Position numbers and translations under genes: made by a program
Notes under the pieces: model-generated
What the model saw: only the letters and a program-made list of their open reading frames with translations
Databases searched by the model: none
What the model was told of the DNA's origin: nothing
Assembly (NCBI RefSeq): GCF_019799905.1
Contig: NZ_JABGCI010000003.1
Location: 342,239-406,238, forward strand
DNA: 64,000 nt
Source: Trujillonella endophytica
GTDB lineage: Bacteria > Actinomycetota > Actinomycetes > Mycobacteriales > Geodermatophilaceae
Direction of reading: 5' to 3'
In this document: piece by piece, positions 29,404-39,219 of the stretch
Numbering within the stretch: position 1 is the first letter of the stretch
Layout of the letters: every line of letters begins with the position of its first letter

Positions 29404-29479
29404 GTGGGTGTAGCTCAGCTGGTAGAGCACCAGGTTGTGATCCTGGGTGTCGCGGGTTCGAGCCCCGTCACTCACCCCA
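29404..29479 (+). tRNA. tRNA-His (GTG anticodon)
   Basis: Cloverleaf with acceptor GTGGGTG pairing with CACTCAC (one G-U), D arm GCTC/GAGC, anticodon loop TTGTGAT giving GTG, T arm GCGGG TTCGAGC CCCGT, discriminator C and an encoded CCA. The base at 29403 is G, available as the extra G-1 of tRNA-His. Confidence 0.95.
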
Positions 29480-29809
29480 CGCGGTGGAGGCCCTGGTCAG
29501 GCGACTGACCAGGGCCTCCATCCGTTCCGGCGCCGTCCACGACGGCAATCGGGACGCCGCTGCCCCCGTGGTCCAGGAGAAGCCGACCTCGGCGACGTAC
29601 TGGACCTGGTCGGTGACGAGAACGCCCACCGCCCAGGAGACGAGCAGGCCGCCGTCGGCGGTGCGGCCGAGGACCGTGCGGGTCGAGCGGACGGCGGTGG
29701 CCTTGATCCACTCACTCCGCAGGGCCGGGGCGAGGGCGGACACGGGTCCCAGCGGGAACGCCACGAGTGTCCGATCTCGGGCGCGGCTTCCAGGAGCCGC
29801 CTCGGGCAT
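29468..29809 (-). pseudogene. Truncated ABC-2 type permease remnant
   Basis: The first part resembles the N terminus of actinobacterial ABC-2 permease subunits: ALRSEWIKATAVRSTRTVL, then a short piece with LLVSWAVGVLVTD. Such permeases are normally about 250 aa. Here the frame ends after 113 codons by running into the tRNA-His terminator, and most membrane segments are missing. An ATG at 29809 with AGGAG upstream remains. It looks like a gene cut off at the island boundary. Identification rests on a short match, so confidence is modest. Confidence 0.4.
29486..29519 (+). terminator. tRNA-His terminator, left repeat of putative island
   Basis: Perfect 15-bp stem GGAGGCCCTGGTCAG with a GCGA (GNRA) loop begins 7 nt after the tRNA. 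Bases 29487-29518 recur at 50208-50239 with one difference. Confidence 0.85.
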
Positions 29810-29953
29810 GGCATCTCCTGCTGGGGTGAGGACACAAGCGCAGCGCGGTCGGGGCGGGGCGGTCAACCGAGGCCGACGGTGAGCACCGGGGTGCCGATGG
29901 TGGGATCGGCGACCGGCATGACCCGGCTGCTGCGGCGGTGGGGGCCGCCTGGC

Positions 29954-31124
29954 TCACATCAGTGGCGTGCCGGTGCGTACGGCTCGGACGACGTCCTCGA
30001 CAGCCTGAGCCGAGCTGGCGGCTCCCCGCTCCTCGTCCAGCAGGGCCCCGTGTACGGCATGTGCGTGCCGGTGGACGCTGTTGGTCGAGAGCGCGGCCAT
30101 GCGTCCCTGCGCGGTGAGCCAGGCGGGATCATCCTCGTGCCCGGCGGCGGTGAGCACCACCAGCGGCGTGGCGCCGAGGCTGGTCAGCGCTCGGGCTTGC
30201 CTGAGCAGCGCGGCCATGGTGGCGACCTCGTCGCGGACGTTGCGCCAGCCCCGCGGGCTGGAGTTGAACTGCCGCACCTGCCGGGCGGCCGGTTCGGGCA
30301 GGGCGGACCAGAACGAGGCGGGAAGCAGCCGCCCGACACCGAGGCGCGCGAGGCTGGGCAGGACCGCGATGGCGCTGGGCGGACCGCCGCCGGCTCGGTG
30401 GGGATCAGTGGCGTCGAGCAGGACCATGCCGGCGACCTGCTCTGGGTAGCGGGCGGCGTAGGTCTTCGCACGACGTCCGGGAGGATGCGCGCCCAGTTGG
30501 CCGACGTCGCCCCCAGTCCGCTGAACAGCACCACGGTCGGGCCGCCGGAGCCGGTGCAGTCCAGGTGCAACCGGTAGCCGCCGACGTCGTAGGTCTGCCC
30601 GGGCATCGCGTGGCCAGGATCGTCGGAGGCCAGCCCGACCGTCTCCACGGCGCCGCCGACCGCCGCGGCGGCGATGGCCACCACGAGGGGGTGGAGCAAC
30701 CAGCGGCCGCTGCCGGCGGCCAGGGCATGGCGGATCCGGACGCCCAACCAGACAGCCAACGCCAGCAGCACCGGGGGCCACACCCATCCGGCGACAGTCA
30801 GCCCAGGGTGGCCCGGAGCGAGGACCAGGAGCCCGAGCCCCGTCGCGGCGAGGCCGGCGGCCGGCACCCACGCCCACCGCTGCGGCTGGCTGGTCATCCG
30901 CCCCGACAGCGCCGCCAGCAGCGCCCAGCCGGCGGCGGATCCGAGCAGCGCCCACCCGGTGATCACGTGCTCGGCCGCACCGGAGAACACGAGGAGGGTG
31001 AGCACAGCGGTGAGCAATCCCCCGGCCAGCAGTGACCCCGCGATGATCCCGCGGATGGGGCCGGTGTGGGTCGGCGTACGACGGTGGCCCCGGTGGCTTC
31101 AGCGGTCGATTCGGGAGCGGGCAT
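29954..31124 (-). pseudogene. Alpha/beta hydrolase with deletion of the nucleophile region
   Basis: The 5' part encodes several membrane helices followed by the start of an alpha/beta-hydrolase fold (YRLHLDCTGSGGPTVVLFSGLG, then WARILPDVV). The 3' part, in another frame, resumes at KTYAARYPEQVAGMVLLDATDP and runs to the end. The intervening stretch that should hold the GHSxGG nucleophile elbow, roughly 50 residues, is missing at about 30,470-30,480, and the frame shifts there. A second frame change near 31,080 separates the ATG at 31124 from the first helix. The gene is therefore inactive. Its family is membrane-anchored alpha/beta hydrolases common in actinobacteria. Confidence 0.75.
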
Positions 31125-31233
31125 GGGTGGGGGGCTCCTGATCAGGTGCGGTCGATCCGGCCGGCGCCGATGACGTCGTACTCGGGCATGACGATCCCTG
31201 CAGGGCAGCCGGGTGATGCCTGGGTGGCGGCCC

Positions 31234-31267
31234 GGCGGCCGACCGCTTGCGGATGCGGTCGGCCGCC
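31234..31267 (-). terminator. Terminator hairpin after the copA-like gene
   Basis: Perfect 13-bp arms GGCGGCCGACCGC and GCGGTCGGCCGCC with an 8-nt loop lie 18 nt past the stop of the ATPase gene on the minus strand. Confidence 0.7.
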
Positions 31268-31284
31268 GGAGCCTGTGCGGTGGG

Positions 31285-34200
31285 TCAGCGGGCGTCGACG
31301 GTGAACGGCACGGTGATCACGTCGCCGTCCGCGGTGCGGAACTGGCCCCACAGTCGGTAGGTGCCGGCGGTGTCGAACTGCGCGTGCACGTCCAGCTCCG
31401 GCCCGAACGTGGTGCCGGGCAGCGCGAACACGGGTCGGCCGCTGCTGTCTTCGACCTCGGCGTGCTCGTGGGCGAAAGTCGTTCCGTCGGCCCGCATGAC
31501 GACGACGTGTCCGGCCGCGGCGAGGAACGGCTGCAGGTCGTCGATCGGCTCGCCGGTGGTCGCGTCGGTGAACTCGACGTGCAGGTCGCTGCGCTCGCCG
31601 ACGACGGCGTCGCCGCCGAGCTCGATGCGGACACCGTCGACGACGACCTCGCGCGCGCTCTCGGTGAGGACGACCGGCTCAGGGACGTCGCCGCGGACGG
31701 TGACGTACTGGCGCTGGTGCACGTCGCTCATCTGGCCCTGCTGCCGGAACTCGGTGTTGACGATGTACCGGCCGGCGGTGGGGAAGGTGAGGTCGACGGC
31801 GAGTTCGCCGGCGTTGCCGGTCGGCTCGGGGTGGACGTGGGCGAAGGTGCCGAGGTCGTCGCGCGTGGCGATGAGGTGCATCCACGCCTCGTGGCTGCGG
31901 GTGATGTCCTCGACCGGCTCGCCGGTCTCGGCATCGACGACCGTGGCCGTGATGCGGGTCGGGACGCCGGGCCGCGTGCTGTCGGGCACGTGGAGCTGCA
32001 CGTCCATGCCGGCGTCCTCGGCGCTGGCCGGGTCGACCTCGGCGGTCATCATGACGCTCATCGCCGGCCGCACCGGCATGCCGGTGGTCTGCATCCAGGC
32101 GAGCGCGCCGTTCATGCCGCGCTCGGCGAAGTCCATCCGGGACACGGCGGTCAGGGCGGTGCCGATCGCGAGCGCGACGACGGCGATGCCGGTCAGGTAG
32201 GCGTACTGCCCGATCCGCTGCCGCACCGGCGGGTGCTCGATCTCGTGGACGGTCTCCGGGCGGCGGAACCGGCGCAGCCGCAGGGCGTTGGTCAGCACGC
32301 TGACCGAGCTCATGGCCATCGCCGCGGACGCCAGCACCGGGTCCAGCAGCAGCTCGTCGAAGGCGTACAGCGCGCCGGCGGCGACCGGGATCAGCAGCAC
32401 GTTGTAGGCGAAGGCGAACGCCAGCCCCTGCCGCATGACGCTGACGGTGCGGCGGGACAGGGCGATGGCCGAGACGATGCTGCGCAGGTCGCCGCCGACG
32501 AGGGTGATGTCGGAGGCGGCGATGGCGACGTCGGCGCCGGTGCCGATGGCGATGCCGAGGTCGGCCTGGGCGAGCGCGGCGGCGTCGTTGACGCCGTCGC
32601 CGGACATGGCGACGACGTGCCCCTGCGCCTGCAGGTCGGCCACCTTGGCAGCCTTGTCGGCGGGGAGGACGTCGGCGAGCACGTGGTCGATGCCGACCTG
32701 GGAGGCGACGGCGTGGGCGGTCGCGGCGTTGTCGCCGGTGATCATCCACACCTGCAGACCGAGGGCCTTCAGCTGAGCGATCGCCTCGGGGCTCTCGGGC
32801 TTGACGGTGTCGGCGACGGTGACCAGCCCGGCGGCGCGCCCGTCGACGCCGACGTACATCGGGGTGCCGCCCTGCTGGGCCCGTGTCAGCGCGATCTCGC
32901 TGAGAGGGTCGATGTCGATGCCGGCGCGCTGCATGAGGGCGGCGTTTCCGATCCGCAGCCGGTAGCCGCCGACGGTGGCGACGAGGCCGTGACCGGGGAC
33001 GGAGTCGAAGCTGTCGACGTCCGGGAGGATGAGGCCGCGGTCGCGGGCGGCGGTGACGACCGCCTGTGCGACTGGGTGCTCGCTGCCGGTCTCGGCCGCG
33101 GCGACCAGGCGCAGCAGCTCGTCGGAGGTCCAGCCGTCGACGACGGTGACGTCGGTCAGCGCCGGCTTGCCCTGGGTGATGGTGCCCGTCTTGTCCAGGA
33201 CGACGGCGGTGAGCCGGCGGGCCTGCTCGAGCGCCTCTCCGTTGCTGATGAGGATCCCGAGCTCGGCGGCGCGGCCGGTGCCGACCATCACTGCGGTCGG
33301 CGTCGCGAGCCCCAGCGCGCACGGGCAGGCGATGATCAGGACGGCGATCGACGTGGTGACGGCCATCGTCATGCTCTCGCCGTCGGGGCCGAACACCGCC
33401 CATGCCAGGGCGGTGAGCAGCGCGGCCAGGATGACGGCCGGGACGAAGACGGACGAGACCTTGTCCGCCATTCGCTGCATCGGGACCTTGCTGCCCTGCG
33501 CGTCCTCGACGAGCCGGACGATCTGCGCGAGTGCCGTGTCGTCGCCGACGGCGGTCGTGCGCATGAGCACGGTGCCGGTGGTGTTGAGGGTGGCGCCGAT
33601 GAGCTGGTCGCCTTCGACCTTGTCCACCGGCAGGCTCTCGCCGGTCAGCATGCTCTCGTCGACGGCGGTGCTGCCGCTGGCGACGACGCCGTCCACGGGG
33701 ATCTTCTCGCCGGGCCGGATCCGGACGATGTCGCCGACGGCGACCTGCTCGACCGAGATGTCCACCTCGAGCCCGTCGCGCACGACGCGGGCGGTCTTCG
33801 GTGCCAGCCCGACGAGAGCGGTGACGGCAGCCGCAGTGGCCTTCTTGGCGCGCGCTTCCATCCACTTCCCGGCGAGGACCAGCGCCACGATGATCAGGCT
33901 GGTCTCGTAGTACACGTGCAGCGGTAGGCCGAGCTGCTCGGCCTGTGCGGGCCACAGGGTGACGAACGTGCTGTACGTCCATGCGACACCGGTGCCGAGC
34001 GCAACGAGCGTGGTCATGTTGGTGCTGCGGTGCTTGGCCGCCTGCCAGGCGCTGGCGTAGATGCTCTTGCCGGCCCAGTACTGGACGACGGTGGCGACGA
34101 CGAAGATCGCCGGCATCAGCCAGTCCATCGTGTCGATGTACAGGGGCACGTACATCAGGCCCATGAGGCCGAGGCCGATGGCGAGCGCGACCTGCCACTT

Positions 34201-34560
34201 GCGCTTCATACGGTTCAGTTCGCGGTCACGCTCGGCGGTGTCGTCCCCGCCCGTCGCCGTCGTGGGCGCAGCTCGCCCGCCTGCCTTCGTCTCCTGCCGC
34301 GGTGTCGCGCCGTATCCGGCGGCGGTGACCGCCCCGATGAGCTCGTCGAGGTCGACCGTGGTCGGGTCGTAGGTGACGGTGGCGACCTCGGTGGCGAGGT
34401 TGACCTGGGCGCCTGCGACGCCGTCGACCTTGTTGAGGCTCTTCTCGATCCGGCGGACGCACGAGGCGCACGTCATGCCGGTGATGTCCAGGCTGCACAC
34501 GACCGTCGCGGTGTCGTCGCTGCGCCCGGTGTCGTGGAGGTGCTCGGCGGTGGTGGTCAT
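31285..34560 (-). CDS. Cu(I)-type P1B ATPase with fused extracytoplasmic C-terminal domain
   Basis: A 1091-aa metal-exporting ATPase. The N-terminal HMA domain has GMTCASC at residues 28-34. Eight core helices follow with the CPC metal site ([12 protein letters not shown]), DKTGTIT phosphorylation site, SEHPVAQ and [10 protein letters not shown]. The late helices carry YN and MxxSS, the Cu(I) signature of P1B-1 pumps. The family normally ends near 750-800 aa. Here an extra membrane helix ([16 protein letters not shown]) leads into a domain of about 260 residues with two beta-rich halves carrying [15 protein letters not shown] and FAHEHAEV. These resemble YtkA/FixH-like exported domains and may receive copper. 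It is the last gene of a minus-strand set with a GGACAG repeat operator 65 nt upstream. Confidence 0.9.
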   Translation of the reverse strand: MTTTAEHLHDTGRSDDTATVVCSLDITGMTCASCVRRIEKSLNKVDGVAGAQVNLATEVATVTYDPTTVDLDELIGAVTAAGYGATPRQETKAGGRAAPTTATGGDDTAERDRELNRMKRKWQVALAIGLGLMGLMYVPLYIDTMDWLMPAIFVVATVVQYWAGKSIYASAWQAAKHRSTNMTTLVALGTGVAWTYSTFVTLWPAQAEQLGLPLHVYYETSLIIVALVLAGKWMEARAKKATAAAVTALVGLAPKTARVVRDGLEVDISVEQVAVGDIVRIRPGEKIPVDGVVASGSTAVDESMLTGESLPVDKVEGDQLIGATLNTTGTVLMRTTAVGDDTALAQIVRLVEDAQGSKVPMQRMADKVSSVFVPAVILAALLTALAWAVFGPDGESMTMAVTTSIAVLIIACPCALGLATPTAVMVGTGRAAELGILISNGEALEQARRLTAVVLDKTGTITQGKPALTDVTVVDGWTSDELLRLVAAAETGSEHPVAQAVVTAARDRGLILPDVDSFDSVPGHGLVATVGGYRLRIGNAALMQRAGIDIDPLSEIALTRAQQGGTPMYVGVDGRAAGLVTVADTVKPESPEAIAQLKALGLQVWMITGDNAATAHAVASQVGIDHVLADVLPADKAAKVADLQAQGHVVAMSGDGVNDAAALAQADLGIAIGTGADVAIAASDITLVGGDLRSIVSAIALSRRTVSVMRQGLAFAFAYNVLLIPVAAGALYAFDELLLDPVLASAAMAMSSVSVLTNALRLRRFRRPETVHEIEHPPVRQRIGQYAYLTGIAVVALAIGTALTAVSRMDFAERGMNGALAWMQTTGMPVRPAMSVMMTAEVDPASAEDAGMDVQLHVPDSTRPGVPTRITATVVDAETGEPVEDITRSHEAWMHLIATRDDLGTFAHVHPEPTGNAGELAVDLTFPTAGRYIVNTEFRQQGQMSDVHQRQYVTVRGDVPEPVVLTESAREVVVDGVRIELGGDAVVGERSDLHVEFTDATTGEPIDDLQPFLAAAGHVVVMRADGTTFAHEHAEVEDSSGRPVFALPGTTFGPELDVHAQFDTAGTYRLWGQFRTADGDVITVPFTVDAR

Positions 34561-34625
34561 CGGTGCTCCTGGATGGGTCGGCGCGCTGCGATGCGGCTGA
34601 TTCGCTGGTGAGGCTGCTCAGCGGC

Positions 34626-34654
34626 GCTGTCCGGGTGCTGTCCGGAAGCTGTTG
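34626..34654 (-). promoter_or_regulatory. Direct-repeat operator A, upstream of the copA-like gene
   Basis: Three GCTGTCC-type units (plus-strand view) start at 34626, 34637 and 34648, exactly 11 bp apart; the third is GCTGTTG. Read toward copA they are GGACAGC repeats. The edge is 65 nt from the ATG. This matches SARP-type operator geometry. Confidence 0.65.
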
Positions 34655-34693
34655 GACCGGCTGACCTCGGCACGGTGCTGCCGGGGTGGCGGT

Positions 34694-34957
34694 TCAGCGG
34701 CTGCGGCGGACCTGGACGGGGATGAGGTCGCGCTCGGCCTGAGCGCGGTTGCCGACGCCGGCCGGGGCGGTCGGGTTGCACCCGTGCTGGGTCGGGGTGT
34801 CCTGCACGGTGTCGGCCGTGGCGTCGTAGCCGGCGAGCAGGAGGCTGGCGCCGAGGCGGAACTCGGAGGTGGACAGCCGGGCGGTGATGCGGAAGAACGG
34901 GACGTCGCGGGCGTCGTTCCGGATCGTCGGGACGTCCTCGACTGCGGTGGTGGTCAT
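34694..34957 (-). CDS. Small protein of unknown function in metal cluster
   Basis: An 87-aa soluble protein starting MTTTAVEDVPTIRNDARDV. It has no membrane segment and one Cys (HGCNPTAP), and the C terminus is basic. It lies between copZ and the copA-like gene on the same strand. No repeat operator precedes it. The start codon resembles that of the ATPase gene (MTTTA). No family is recognised; the reading frame and an AGGA-like site support it being real. Confidence 0.5.
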   Translation of the reverse strand: MTTTAVEDVPTIRNDARDVPFFRITARLSTSEFRLGASLLLAGYDATADTVQDTPTQHGCNPTAPAGVGNRAQAERDLIPVQVRRSR

Positions 34958-35213
34958 GGCGTCCTCCGAAGGGTGTCTCGTCGGTGAGGTGACCATCGCG
35001 TGGCAGGGGCCGTCTTCGCCCCGGCGAGATGGCCGGGTCGTCCACCGGGCGCCCCTTGTCGGGTGGCCTACGCCTGCTTCCGCGGGACGCCTGCATCGCG
35101 GCTGGAGGCCGGAGCTGCTCCCTTCCAGCCGACCCGTTCTGACGGTTGCTCCTCGGTGGAGGTGCTGCGGACGACGTCGCTGGTCGGGTGCGTGGGCCGG
35201 GGTGCCGGACCCG
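34958..35213. other. Intergenic stretch before the small gene
   Basis: About 256 bp upstream of the 87-aa gene (300 bp counting the copZ terminator up to the copZ stop). No reading frame of quality and no 11-bp GGACAG repeat is seen. Confidence 0.5.
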
Positions 35214-35252
35214 GCGCTCCGGCGAAGCAGGGGTGGGGCTTCGCCGGAGCGC
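35214..35252 (-). terminator. Terminator hairpin after copZ
   Basis: Perfect 15-bp arms GCGCTCCGGCGAAGC and GCTTCGCCGGAGCGC with a 9-nt loop, 5 nt past the copZ stop on the minus strand. Confidence 0.8.
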
Positions 35253-35257
35253 GGCGT

Positions 35258-35464
35258 TCAGGACGCGAGGGTGTAGCCGGCTTCCTCGACCGCCCCGCGG
35301 ATCTCGTCGTCGTCGACGGGCTGCTCGCTGGTGACGGTGACCTTGCCGGTGGCCAGGTCGACGTCGACGGCGGTGACGCCGGCGACGGCGCTGACCTCGG
35401 CGCGGACCGAGCGGCTGCAGTGGTCGCAGGTCATACCGGTGACGGTGTAGGTCTCGGTGCTCAT
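35258..35464 (-). CDS. copZ: CopZ-like copper chaperone (HMA domain)
   Basis: A 68-aa single heavy-metal-associated domain. The metal site is GMTCDHC near residues 10-16, followed by the usual beta-alpha-beta-beta-alpha-beta pattern and ending EEAGYTLAS. It should carry Cu(I) to the CopA-type ATPase encoded 0.7 kb downstream. The ATG at 35464 gives the standard start. It is divergent from the SARP-type regulator gene, and both promoters in the 190-bp gap carry direct repeats. A strong terminator follows. Confidence 0.93.
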   Translation of the reverse strand: MSTETYTVTGMTCDHCSRSVRAEVSAVAGVTAVDVDLATGKVTVTSEQPVDDDEIRGAVEEAGYTLAS

Positions 35465-35525
35465 GGGTTCCCCTTCTGCTCGTGCCGGCGGCGTGCCGGC
35501 CGGTGACGTCACAGTCGCGGCCGGG

Positions 35526-35543
35526 GCTGTCTCCGCGCTGTCT
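35526..35543 (-). promoter_or_regulatory. Direct-repeat operator B, upstream of copZ
   Basis: Two GCTGTCT units begin at 35526 and 35537, exactly 11 bp apart. Read toward copZ they are AGACAGC. The edge is 61 nt from the copZ ATG. Confidence 0.65.
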
Positions 35544-35568
35544 GCCGCGGGCCGGATGCGAAGGCCGT

Positions 35569-35586
35569 GGACAGCGTCCGGACAGC
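35569..35586 (+). promoter_or_regulatory. Direct-repeat operator C, upstream of the regulator gene
   Basis: Two GGACAGC units begin at 35569 and 35580, exactly 11 bp apart, ending 68 nt before the regulator's GTG. This suggests autoregulation. Confidence 0.65.
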
Positions 35587-35654
35587 GGTCTTCCGTTTCC
35601 TGTACGAGGGGGTCACTGAGGTGCAGACTTCGGACGGCCAGTAGGGAGTGCGCC

Positions 35655-38600
35655 GTGACCGAGGTCGAGTTCCGCCTGCTCGGCGCCATGCAGCTGCGCG
35701 TCGACGACGAGCCCGCGAAGCTCCCCGGGGCGGCTGAGCGCGGCCTGCTCGCCCTGCTGCTGCTCTCACCGGGCCGGACCGTCGCCGCCAGCTCGCTCAT
35801 CGACCGGCTGTGGTCGGAGTCCGCCCTGCCGGCAGACCCGCTGAACGCCCTGCAGCTGCGGGTGTCGAAGCTGCGTCGGGCGCTCGCCGCACACGGCGTC
35901 GACGTCATCGTCCGGGAGGCGTCCGGATACCGCGCGGACGTCGACCCCGACCACGTCGACCTGCACCGGTTCTGGAGCCTGGTACAGACCGCGCGCACCG
36001 CCACGCGCAGCACCGCTGCTGGTGACGCGCTGGCTCTGTACGACGAGGCGCTGGCGCTGTGGCGTGGTGATCCGCTCGCTGACTTCGCCGGCGAGGGCTG
36101 GGCGACCATCGAGGCCGCCCGGTTGGATCAGCTGCGCCAGGCTGCGCTGACCGAGCGGGCCGAGGCGGCTCTGATGGCGGGCCGGCACGTCGAGGTCGCC
36201 GCCGACCTCGAGCCGTTCGTCGCGAGGGACCCGGGGCAAGAGGCGCTCGCCGGCCTGCTGATGACGGCCCTGTACCGCGCGGGGCGGCAGGCGGACGCGC
36301 TCGAGGTGTTCGCCCGCACCCGCCGTCACCTCGACGACGAGCTCGGGCTGCACCCCTCAGCTGCGCTCCGCGCGCTGCACCAGCGCATTCTCGAGCAGGA
36401 CGACGCACTTGCCGCCGTGCCCGCACAGCCCGGTTCGGCTGCTGCTGGTGCTGGTGCTGGTGCCGATGCCCGACCGGCCGCGCCAGCAGCACAGACCCCG
36501 CCGGTCGGCCAGGAAGCCGACACCGGACCCAAGCGGACCCTGCCGATCCCCACGTTGCGGCTGATCGGACGCGACGCCGAGCTCGCGCAGCTCGGCGACG
36601 CACTCACCCGTCAGCGCATCGTCACCTTGGCCGGCCCTGGTGGCGCCGGGAAGACGGCACTGGCATTGGCGGCGGCGCACCAGCTCGCTGGCCACTTCGA
36701 GCAGCATGTCCATCTGGCCCGTCTCGCAGCGGTGAGCAACCCGGCTGACGTGCCGCTCGCGGTCGCGGACGCACTCGGCGTGCCGCTCGACGGTGCCGAC
36801 CCGAATGCGGCGGTGCGCGCCCGGCTGCTCGCCTACCTCGCCAACCGGCGGCTGCTGCTCGTGCTGGACAACTGCGAGCACGTCATCGACGCGGTCGCGG
36901 CGCTCGTCGACGCCATCGTCGGCGCGGCCGCGCACGTCACCGTGCTGGCGACGAGCCGGGAAGCCCTCGCCGTTCCCGGCGAGGTGCAGGTCAGCGTCGC
37001 GCCACTTGCGGTGCCGCCCGAGGGGACACCCGCCGAGCGGGTGCGGCAGTTCCCAGCCGCTGCTCTGTTCGTCGAGCGGGCGTCGGCTGTCCGGCCGAGC
37101 CTGCAACTGTCGGAGCCGGACCTGCTGGCGCTGGGGCAGGTGTGCCGGCAGCTCGATGGCATGCCGCTGGCGCTGGAACTCGCCGCGGCACGCATGTCGT
37201 CGCTGTCGCTGCCGGACCTGGCGGACCGACTGGGTGACCGCTTCGGCCTGCTCACCAGCGGACCGCGCACCGCAGAGGCCCGGCAGCGGACGTTGCGCGC
37301 GACCGTCGAGTGGAGCCACGCGCTGCTGTCTCAGCCCGAGCAGCGGGTGTTCCGGCGCCTGGCCGTCTTCCACGGCGGCTGGACACTCGAGGCAGCCGAG
37401 GCTGTCGTCGCCGGCGAGGACATCTCCGCCGGTGAGGTGTTCGACGTGCTGGACCGCCTGGTCAACCGGTCGATGGTCGTGCACGAGCCCGGCTCGCCGT
37501 CGCGGTACCGCATGCTCGAGACGCTGCGGCAGTACGCAGTCGAGCAGCTCGACGCCTCCGGGGAGCGAGACGACGCGGCAGCCCTGCACGCGACGTTCTT
37601 CCGGCACTTCGCCGAGCGGGCGGAGCAGAGCTTGCGCGGCCGAGGACAGCGGGCGGCGCTGCAGCGGCTGCGCGATGAGCACCCCAACCTGCGTGCGGCG
37701 TTGGCGTGGTTGTCGGCCGACCCGGGCCGGGTCGAGGACGGGCTACGACTGGCCGGCTCGCTCGCCCTGTTCTGGCACCTGGGGCGGCACGTCGAGGGTC
37801 GAGAGGTGCTGTCGAAGCTCGTCGCCACGTCCGGCGCGAGCCGGCAGGCACGAGCGCGGGCGCTGCAGGCGGTGTCGATCGTGGAGCGTCCACGGGCCTG
37901 CCTGGTGCATCCGAGCCCGCGCTGTGCGGAGACGGCGCTGGAGAGCCTGCAGCTGTTCGAGGCCGAGGGTGATGCGCATCGCGCCGCCCTGTCGAAGGTG
38001 CTGCTCGCCGTCGAACTGCTCGACGGCTCGGACCCCGGCCGCTTGGAACGGCTGCTCGCCGAAGCGGAGGAGCAGTTCACCGCCCAGGGCGATGACTGGG
38101 GTCATGCGGTCGTCGCGTTCGTCCGCCTGCAGAACTTCATCCGCCGAGGCGACGAGCCGCGGTCGCGGGCGATGGGCCGGACCGCGTCGGAGGCGTTTCG
38201 CCGGCTCGACGACGCCTGGGGGCTGTCAGCCGTGCTCTACCACCTGGGCTGGGGGCTGAAGGAGTTCGGCCGGTACGCCGAGGCGATACCCGTCCTCGAG
38301 CAGGCGATCGAGGTGTCGAGCTCGGCGAGGGTGTTCAACACCGCCCAGTGGGCGCTGTCCGACCTCGGCGTCGCACTGCTGGCGCTCGGCGAGCGGGAGG
38401 CGGCCTCGGCCGCGTTCGACCGAGCTGCGTCCGCGTCCGAGGAGGTCGGTGACGCCGCAGGTGTCGTCCTCGCCGGCCTGGGACGGGCGCAGATCGCACA
38501 GATCGATGGGGATACGGAGACGGCCCGGCCCCTGTTCGCGGAGGCGGTGCGTGGCCTGACCCGACTGGGCACCCCTCTGTGGGGCGGGCACGCACTCGCC

Positions 38601-38951
38601 GGTGTCGCGTGGTGTGACTGGCGCGACGGGCTGCTGGATGACGCTGCCGAGCGGTACACGCAGGTGCAGGCAGCCGGACAGCAGCACAACGAACCCACCC
38701 TGCTCGCGACCGGACTGGAGGGTCTGGCGCGCGTGGCCGCCTCCGTGGGTCAGCGGGACGAGGCGCGGGCGCGACTGCACGACGCCGTCGAGGTCCGCCG
38801 GGCGTCGGCGCGCCCGGCACCGCCGCACGACCAGGCCGAGCTCGACGACCTGTCGGATCAGGTCGACGAGGCGGCCGGGGCGGCCGTCCGGCCAGGTGCA
38901 CCTCGAGCTCCGGTGGCCGTGGCGAAGTCCGGACAGCTCACGTCGCAGTAG
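35655..38951 (+). CDS. SARP/AfsR-type transcriptional regulator with NB-ARC and TPR
   Basis: A 1098-aa regulator. The N-terminal winged-helix DNA-binding domain (EFRLLGAMQLRV to about residue 95) and bacterial transcriptional activation domain (about 100-250, HVDLHRFWSLV, ALALYDEALALWRG, ELGLHPSAALRALHQRIL) are those of SARP proteins. A linker leads to an NB-ARC ATPase with Walker A GPGGAGKTAL near residue 330 and LLVLDNCEHV. The last 450 residues are TPR-like repeats. Family members bind 11-bp-spaced direct repeats and activate transcription. Here such repeats stand before five cluster promoters, including its own. The signal is unknown. It converges on the HMA gene with a 14-bp tail overlap. 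Confidence 0.9.
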   Translation: MTEVEFRLLGAMQLRVDDEPAKLPGAAERGLLALLLLSPGRTVAASSLIDRLWSESALPADPLNALQLRVSKLRRALAAHGVDVIVREASGYRADVDPDHVDLHRFWSLVQTARTATRSTAAGDALALYDEALALWRGDPLADFAGEGWATIEAARLDQLRQAALTERAEAALMAGRHVEVAADLEPFVARDPGQEALAGLLMTALYRAGRQADALEVFARTRRHLDDELGLHPSAALRALHQRILEQDDALAAVPAQPGSAAAGAGAGADARPAAPAAQTPPVGQEADTGPKRTLPIPTLRLIGRDAELAQLGDALTRQRIVTLAGPGGAGKTALALAAAHQLAGHFEQHVHLARLAAVSNPADVPLAVADALGVPLDGADPNAAVRARLLAYLANRRLLLVLDNCEHVIDAVAALVDAIVGAAAHVTVLATSREALAVPGEVQVSVAPLAVPPEGTPAERVRQFPAAALFVERASAVRPSLQLSEPDLLALGQVCRQLDGMPLALELAAARMSSLSLPDLADRLGDRFGLLTSGPRTAEARQRTLRATVEWSHALLSQPEQRVFRRLAVFHGGWTLEAAEAVVAGEDISAGEVFDVLDRLVNRSMVVHEPGSPSRYRMLETLRQYAVEQLDASGERDDAAALHATFFRHFAERAEQSLRGRGQRAALQRLRDEHPNLRAALAWLSADPGRVEDGLRLAGSLALFWHLGRHVEGREVLSKLVATSGASRQARARALQAVSIVERPRACLVHPSPRCAETALESLQLFEAEGDAHRAALSKVLLAVELLDGSDPGRLERLLAEAEEQFTAQGDDWGHAVVAFVRLQNFIRRGDEPRSRAMGRTASEAFRRLDDAWGLSAVLYHLGWGLKEFGRYAEAIPVLEQAIEVSSSARVFNTAQWALSDLGVALLALGEREAASAAFDRAASASEEVGDAAGVVLAGLGRAQIAQIDGDTETARPLFAEAVRGLTRLGTPLWGGHALAGVAWCDWRDGLLDDAAERYTQVQAAGQQHNEPTLLATGLEGLARVAASVGQRDEARARLHDAVEVRRASARPAPPHDQAELDDLSDQVDEAAGAAVRPGAPRAPVAVAKSGQLTSQ

Positions 38952-39171
38952 CCGCTGCGTCCACGACCTGTGCGGTGTAGGCGGAGCCGGCGAACACGGC
39001 CAGCACGTCGGCAACGGTCATCGTGCCGCCGAGCGCCACCGTGCCCGTCTTCGCGTCCGCCGTGACGGTCTCGACGCCGACGACGTCACGGAGCCAGCCG
39101 GTCACCTCGCGCACACAGTGCCTGCACCGCATCGAGCCGACCGAGAGCCTGACCTCGGGCATCGCGCTCAC
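38938..39171 (-). CDS. HMA-type metal-binding protein, divergent CopZ paralog
   Basis: A 77-aa domain with GSMRCRHC near residues 12-19, the HMA metal-binding loop in variant form (usual GMTCxxC). Strands VRLSVGS and TGTVALGG follow, and an Ala/Thr-rich C terminus. A start three codons later (ATG 39162) would also serve. It probably binds Cu(I) or a similar soft metal as a chaperone or buffer. It has its own repeat operator 48 nt upstream and overlaps the end of the regulator gene tail to tail. Confidence 0.8.
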   Translation of the reverse strand: MSAMPEVRLSVGSMRCRHCVREVTGWLRDVVGVETVTADAKTGTVALGGTMTVADVLAVFAGSAYTAQVVDAAATAT

Positions 39172-39219
39172 CTTCGTCCAGCGGGCGTTCTCCTGACGCC
39201 AGCCACCGTGACTCGCGGC

